DNA of 64,000 nucleotides from Tanypteryx hageni. Its lineage: Eukaryota; Arthropoda; Insecta; Odonata; Petaluridae. The stretch lies in contig CM054116.1 of the NCBI GenBank assembly GCA_028673005.1, positions 23,165,840-23,229,839 of the forward strand, written 5' to 3'. The translations under genes were made by a program, and so were the position numbers. The notes below the pieces were generated by a model, which worked only from the letters and a program-made list of their open reading frames with translations, made no database searches and was not told the DNA's origin. Below, piece after piece: positions 55,601-61,600 of the stretch; the first letter of the stretch is position 1, and each line of letters starts with the position of its first letter.

Positions 55601-58600
55601 AATCGGGAGTCATCTTAAATTCGAGTACGAAGTTGTACACCATCAATATATTGCGGTAAATTGATCACACATCAATTCATTGTGCTTCAAGTCATGGTGC
55701 CTCAATTCGTCATACGACAAACTCATCACGCATTTATACATCACATGCCAAACTCATTGTGCATCAATTCATCGCTAGACAAATTGGAAGGCAAGACACC
55801 ATGACTGGTGTACGGCAAGGAGGATACACTTGTTGGGTTTGGAGTCACTCCCTGCCATACACCGTCTCGCGTAATTCACAAAGAGAATTGTGATTCATTC
55901 TGGTATTATCCAAATATAAAGAAATATTTTTTTGTTCGCTAGTCATGGTGTCTCGCTTTCCAATTTTTTCGATGAATTTACGCACAATGTGTTTGTCGTG
56001 CGATGTATTGATGTGCGACTAGTTTTTCGTGCAAATAATTGACGAGCGGCGAACTGACCGTGACGAGTTGTCATAAAACTGTAGGAAGTATGGTTATGCG
56101 TTTTATCGTTTTTTTAAACAAATGAAAAAAGATAAAATAATTGTATCTACTGAAATTTTTCATTGCAAACTCACAATCCAGAATTCAATTAATAGAGCCT
56201 TAATTTTAAAAATACATTTAAAAAAATTTTTTAAACAAAAATTTGTAAAAACCATTTCAATTAATGAACGAACTAATATATCTACACTGAATATGTATGT
56301 TTGAAATGTTCACCATATGCAGTAAGTGAGAAATTAGATCATAAAAGATTGTTTTTGTTTTGACAGTCTGCTAAAAGGGATCATCTTGGATTCAGGTAAA
56401 TATAGTATTTCTGAAGGTTTTAATTTAGGTTACATTCTTTCTAAAAATTGTCAAAATTTGCACAAAGATAACTAGGGAGAGATAAATGCATTTAGCAATC
56501 ATTTTTCCTATAAGAATCCTAACAAGAAAACTGTAATAACTATAAAATGATGAACACTTTTTGGGACACTAAAATTTTTGTTCTTACCTGGCCTGTGCGT
56601 AGCACCTGTATTTGCTCCTCAATAACAGTGTCTCTATTCTTCTCTAAGAAACCTCCACTTTCATACTGGACATCATCAGCAAAATGTCGTATTTGGAATG
56701 CACTATTACTAAATCTGGGTTTATTAAAGTGCTTCCATTTGGCACAACGTTCAAACAACTTGTCTGCCCAAGACTGGTCAGTTCCTTTAGGCATCTATAA
56801 AAGAAAATAGATCAGTGCAAATTTTATGTGGTGTTTACAAACCAAATTCCTACCCATCCTTCCTTATATATAACAAGTTAGAATCATTTAAAGGGTTTAA
56901 GAAAAATCTCATTTCATATGTTAGGACTACAGATTGAAACTATAGACCAAGGGTCGGCAACCTATGGCACGCGTGCCAAAAGGTGGCACGCAAAGAGCTT
57001 TTACATGGCAGGATATTTCAGAGAATAATTTTAAAAAATATGTATTTTAAAATTAATTCTACTTTTATTTCATTTGTAATCAATATTGTAGTTATACCGC
57101 ATTACATTCAGGATGTTTTTTATATAAGACACTTTTCGTAAGGGATTCGAAACAAATGAATTTTAAGGTGGCATGCACGGATTTTCACAAATAATGAATA
57201 TTGATAAAGAGTGGCACCCAACAGAAAAATGTTGTCAACCTCTGCTATAGACTGGCATTCCCAGGGTCAAGGATTGAGCCCCACTTTCTGTTGATACTCT
57301 TCTAAAAAAATCTGACAGGTGTTCTACATAAATTAAAACTTCCGTAAATTTTATATAAATGTATATATTTAAATAAAAAATATAGCAATGAATTACATGC
57401 ATTGATACAAATATTAAGATATTTTTATATTATATATGGATGTTTTTCAATTCTAATAAAATCCATGACTTTGTTATAGTCTACAGATGAAAAAATATTT
57501 TACGAGTAACATAAATTAACTCAGAAAAGCAAAATTGCAGGTATTTCTACAGTGATGCACTTGGTATTACATACAACTCATCATTGGCATTTACAATTAC
57601 CACAACATAAAAATAACTACATATGATCATGATTTTGACTAATAGAGTCATCATCATCATCCTTTTCATATGGTGGAATTTCTTCAAATTTGCATAAAAT
57701 GTATTTTTAAAACTGTGCATTCAAGTTTTTTTTATTGTATCATTTTTAAGTAAAACAAATTTCAGTCAAGTGTATAAGGCTTCTTACATTTACTTGCATT
57801 GTAGAACATACATACATGTTATGTCTTTAACATTTAAGCAATTTTAGGTATCAGATTAATCAATGAGGTATATTTGAGACTGATAAAAATCCAAAATTTC
57901 CATCAATACACTGTACACATCATCAAGATTTGATGGAATGATAAGCACAAAAATGCAATTCCATAAAGTTACAGATTCCTTGATCAATTTCAATGGTGAA
58001 ATAATACATAAATGTACATAAAAGTAAACTGAATATCTATAAATGTTCGAAATGCATTTAAAATATTCAGTTAACATACTCAGAAAAGCAAGAATAAAAT
58101 CTTTCTTTGAATGCATAGAACTTATCAACAATGGAGGAAGAAAATATTTTCTAGTGTGACAAAGACCTTTGAATATCATATAAATTACTTCTTTTTTAAG
58201 ATTGAAAATTTTACACCCACTTTTAATAGGAATACTTTTAAATATATAACTTCAATCAACCTTTATCAATTCATACAAAGGGGTTTCAAGAAAGAGTGAT
58301 AAATTAATATTTATTAATTAATCATCAACAAGATAAAACTGCTTACCTTACATTCTTCATCAAGTAAGTCCAAAATTCCAAGTTTACTTTCAATGAGATC
58401 AATGCATGGCTGATTATCACAGAAGTCAATAAATTTCCATTCTATCTCCTCTTTCACATATTCCTCTTGTTCCAATTTAAAAACATGCTGTTAAGAAATT
58501 AACAATGAATTACTCCATCATTCAATATTCATTACTTACAATTGTATATTACCAGTATTACCAGTACTCAAGATTTAAAATACATGAAAACATTAGATTA

Positions 58601-61600
58601 TCATTAATCATAAACTTCCATTTAGAAGCAAAATGAACATACCTGATTGAATTGCTGCTGAAGTTTCTCATTAGCATAATTAATGCAAAACTGCTCAAAG
58701 CTGTTTATTTCAAATGTCTCAAAACCATAAATGTCAAGTACACCTATAAATTTGTGGGTCTTTACACTACTTTCCAAGGTTTTGTTCACAACCTGGACAA
58801 TCCAATTAAACAGACACGCATATATATGCTTTGCAAGAGCATCACGAGCTGCTTGAGCCTGAAAATTGTGAAGATTGATCTATTTAGTACTGTAAAACAC
58901 AAAAATGTATTTAAGTTAAAATAGTAACAGTAAAATTAGGATTAAAATTTAAATAAAAATCTACCCAAAGAGAATGTCTAAGTAGAAAAATCTGATGTGG
59001 CCACAACATGACTTTTTCCATATCTGTAATATTTCTAAAAATTCCAAATAGGTTACATAATAATAAATATTTTAAGAAACCGAGAAAATTTTGGACTTTA
59101 CAAAGAAGAGAAATAAACTCAAACCATAGCCTTCTGATATTGGATATAACCACAAAGCTCCAACAATTGAGAAAAGAAAAAGAAGCATTACTAAGACATA
59201 ACTAAACATCAATTGTTAACAATAGTCGTCGTTAGGTGGCGTGGCGGTAGCAGCTAAAAATATAAGGTATCTCTTAAACAATGCATTATACGGAAAAATG
59301 TTTCAAACACAGGTTGTAGAAAATTAAATTTCCTATAACTTTTATTCCAATACATTTTACATTTATCAAATATTACAACAAATATTTCAAAATAATGGAT
59401 AAGTGACAAGAATAAACACCCACTTCCGGTTGACCGATTTTTCCCAAAAACTAATCAGTTCTTGTGACTATTATAAAAATGTTAAATATAAAATTTCACA
59501 TTGATCTGATAAATAGTTTTTGAGTCCGAGTACCCACAAAAAAGTTGTCACATATTCACACACAGACATCATTGAGAAAATGGTCAAAACGTGTTCAGGG
59601 GACCTCAAAACGTGTATTTTCGTTGAAATCTCTAAATCGATTTTTCATGAAAACAATACTTTCCCCTACACTACATATGGAGAAAGTAAAAATTAGGTAT
59701 CTTACCTGTTCTGCAGTCATGGGCTTAGTAAAGACTTCTCTCATACTGACTATTTTCCTGTGACATAACCAGTGACCTATTTCTGCAGGGTCAACTTGAA
59801 TCAGCTGGCTGAATATATGCAGATGACGATCTTTTCTCTGGTTGAAATAAAGGATAAATCAATGAAAAGAAGGATAACTACCAAATTTTAAATAAATTTC
59901 ATTTATAATGACACTATGACATTGCTATTATCACTATAAATTGCATTGAAGAGATCCTTAAATACTCACAGATATATGGCTCCCTTCTCTACTTTCATCA
60001 TTCTGTTCATCACCCGAGGGATATCCACCTTCCAGAATATTAACATTTCCTAAGTGAAGGATGGCTGCAAGAACCCTAAACATAGCTGCCTGGTCATTTT
60101 CTGAGAAACCCAGCAAAGATAATGCTGATCGGGTTTCTGCAAAAGCTTCTAAATCATCCACACCATCTATGCTAGAACTTTCTCCTTGGTTAGTGTAGTG
60201 AAAATAATCCTGGTGTTCTGTCCAAAAGGATCATAACACATTACAATGAATATGATGATAATATGAATTAGTAAAAACTATAGTGCATAGATGTGAACTT
60301 TATGAACACTACCAAATTTAAAATTTGTAAGCACTCTAATAAAGGGCACACACATGCACACACACACAAAGACATCATCAAGAAAATGGTGAAAACGTGT
60401 TCAGGGGGCCTCAAAACGTGTATTTCCGTTGAAATCTCGAAGTCGATTTTTTTCATGAAAACAATATTTTCCCCTATATTACCTATGGAGCAAGTAAAAT
60501 CACATTATATTTGGTATTAACTATTAATAAATACAATAGGAACAATATTTACGCATGTACGTAAGTAGTAGATTATATTGATTGTGAAATATTTAACTGA
60601 ATAAAATATGGAAAAAAATCGAGTTTTAACTGTTTTGAGGCCCCCATGAGTGTTGAGGCCCCAGGCGAGCACCTCATGCACCTGTGCAGTAATCCGCCAC
60701 TGTGCATTGATGAGTTATGGTGATTAATTACAAATATAAATAATTCAAATCTCACCTAAATGAAGGTCAACCAACGTAGGGAGTTTTCGGGAGGCACAGA
60801 GTTGATAGAAAATGTGGTAATTTCTCTCTCCTCCGGCTTGGAACACAACCCTGGACTTCTCCAGAAGGTATGTTCGCATTGAAGCTCCCGTGATGTGATG
60901 GGAATCATCAAAATGTATTTCCACAAATTTACCAAATCTGGAGCTGTTATCATTTCTAGTGGTTTTGGCATTACCTATTGCCTAGAAGAAAATTTACAAA
61001 CAACAACATTGTGCTTTAGCAACAGAAAATTTTTCATTTAAACATATAATGAAAAAGTTAAGGGGAAGTGAGTTTAGATGATGAAAATAGCTAAAAATAT
61101 AATTATGATATACTGTAAATATAATGCGCACTTTTTTCGAAATATTTGAGTTAAAAATTAGGATGCGTGTTATACGAGGGTACATAATCTTCCTATTTTC
61201 ATTTGACCCCATATTTCCACAATTTCAGCACAGTAATTACTGACCGGGTACACTCATAATTTTATTGGTGATTTTTACGAAAAGTAAGATAGATAATAGT
61301 TAAAATTTATTAATTAATTTTACAAACATTCATTAATTAGATATGAAAAGAATGAATTCAGTATTTATTCATTTTAAAAGCCAAGAAATACTTCGTCACT
61401 GGACCATTCTTCTTCGATGTTGTTATCGGAATTGGCATCTTACGCATGATGTCACCCTACACTGGCGCATGGCCTGGTGGTGAGGTACTGGTACTACTTA
61501 CAATTAGAAACAATGCATTTGAGTACGCTGGGAGTTGATGCTTCTTGTAGAACTAAATAAAGTTATCGTTCCCTACCTTTCTCTCAGCATTCATACATGA

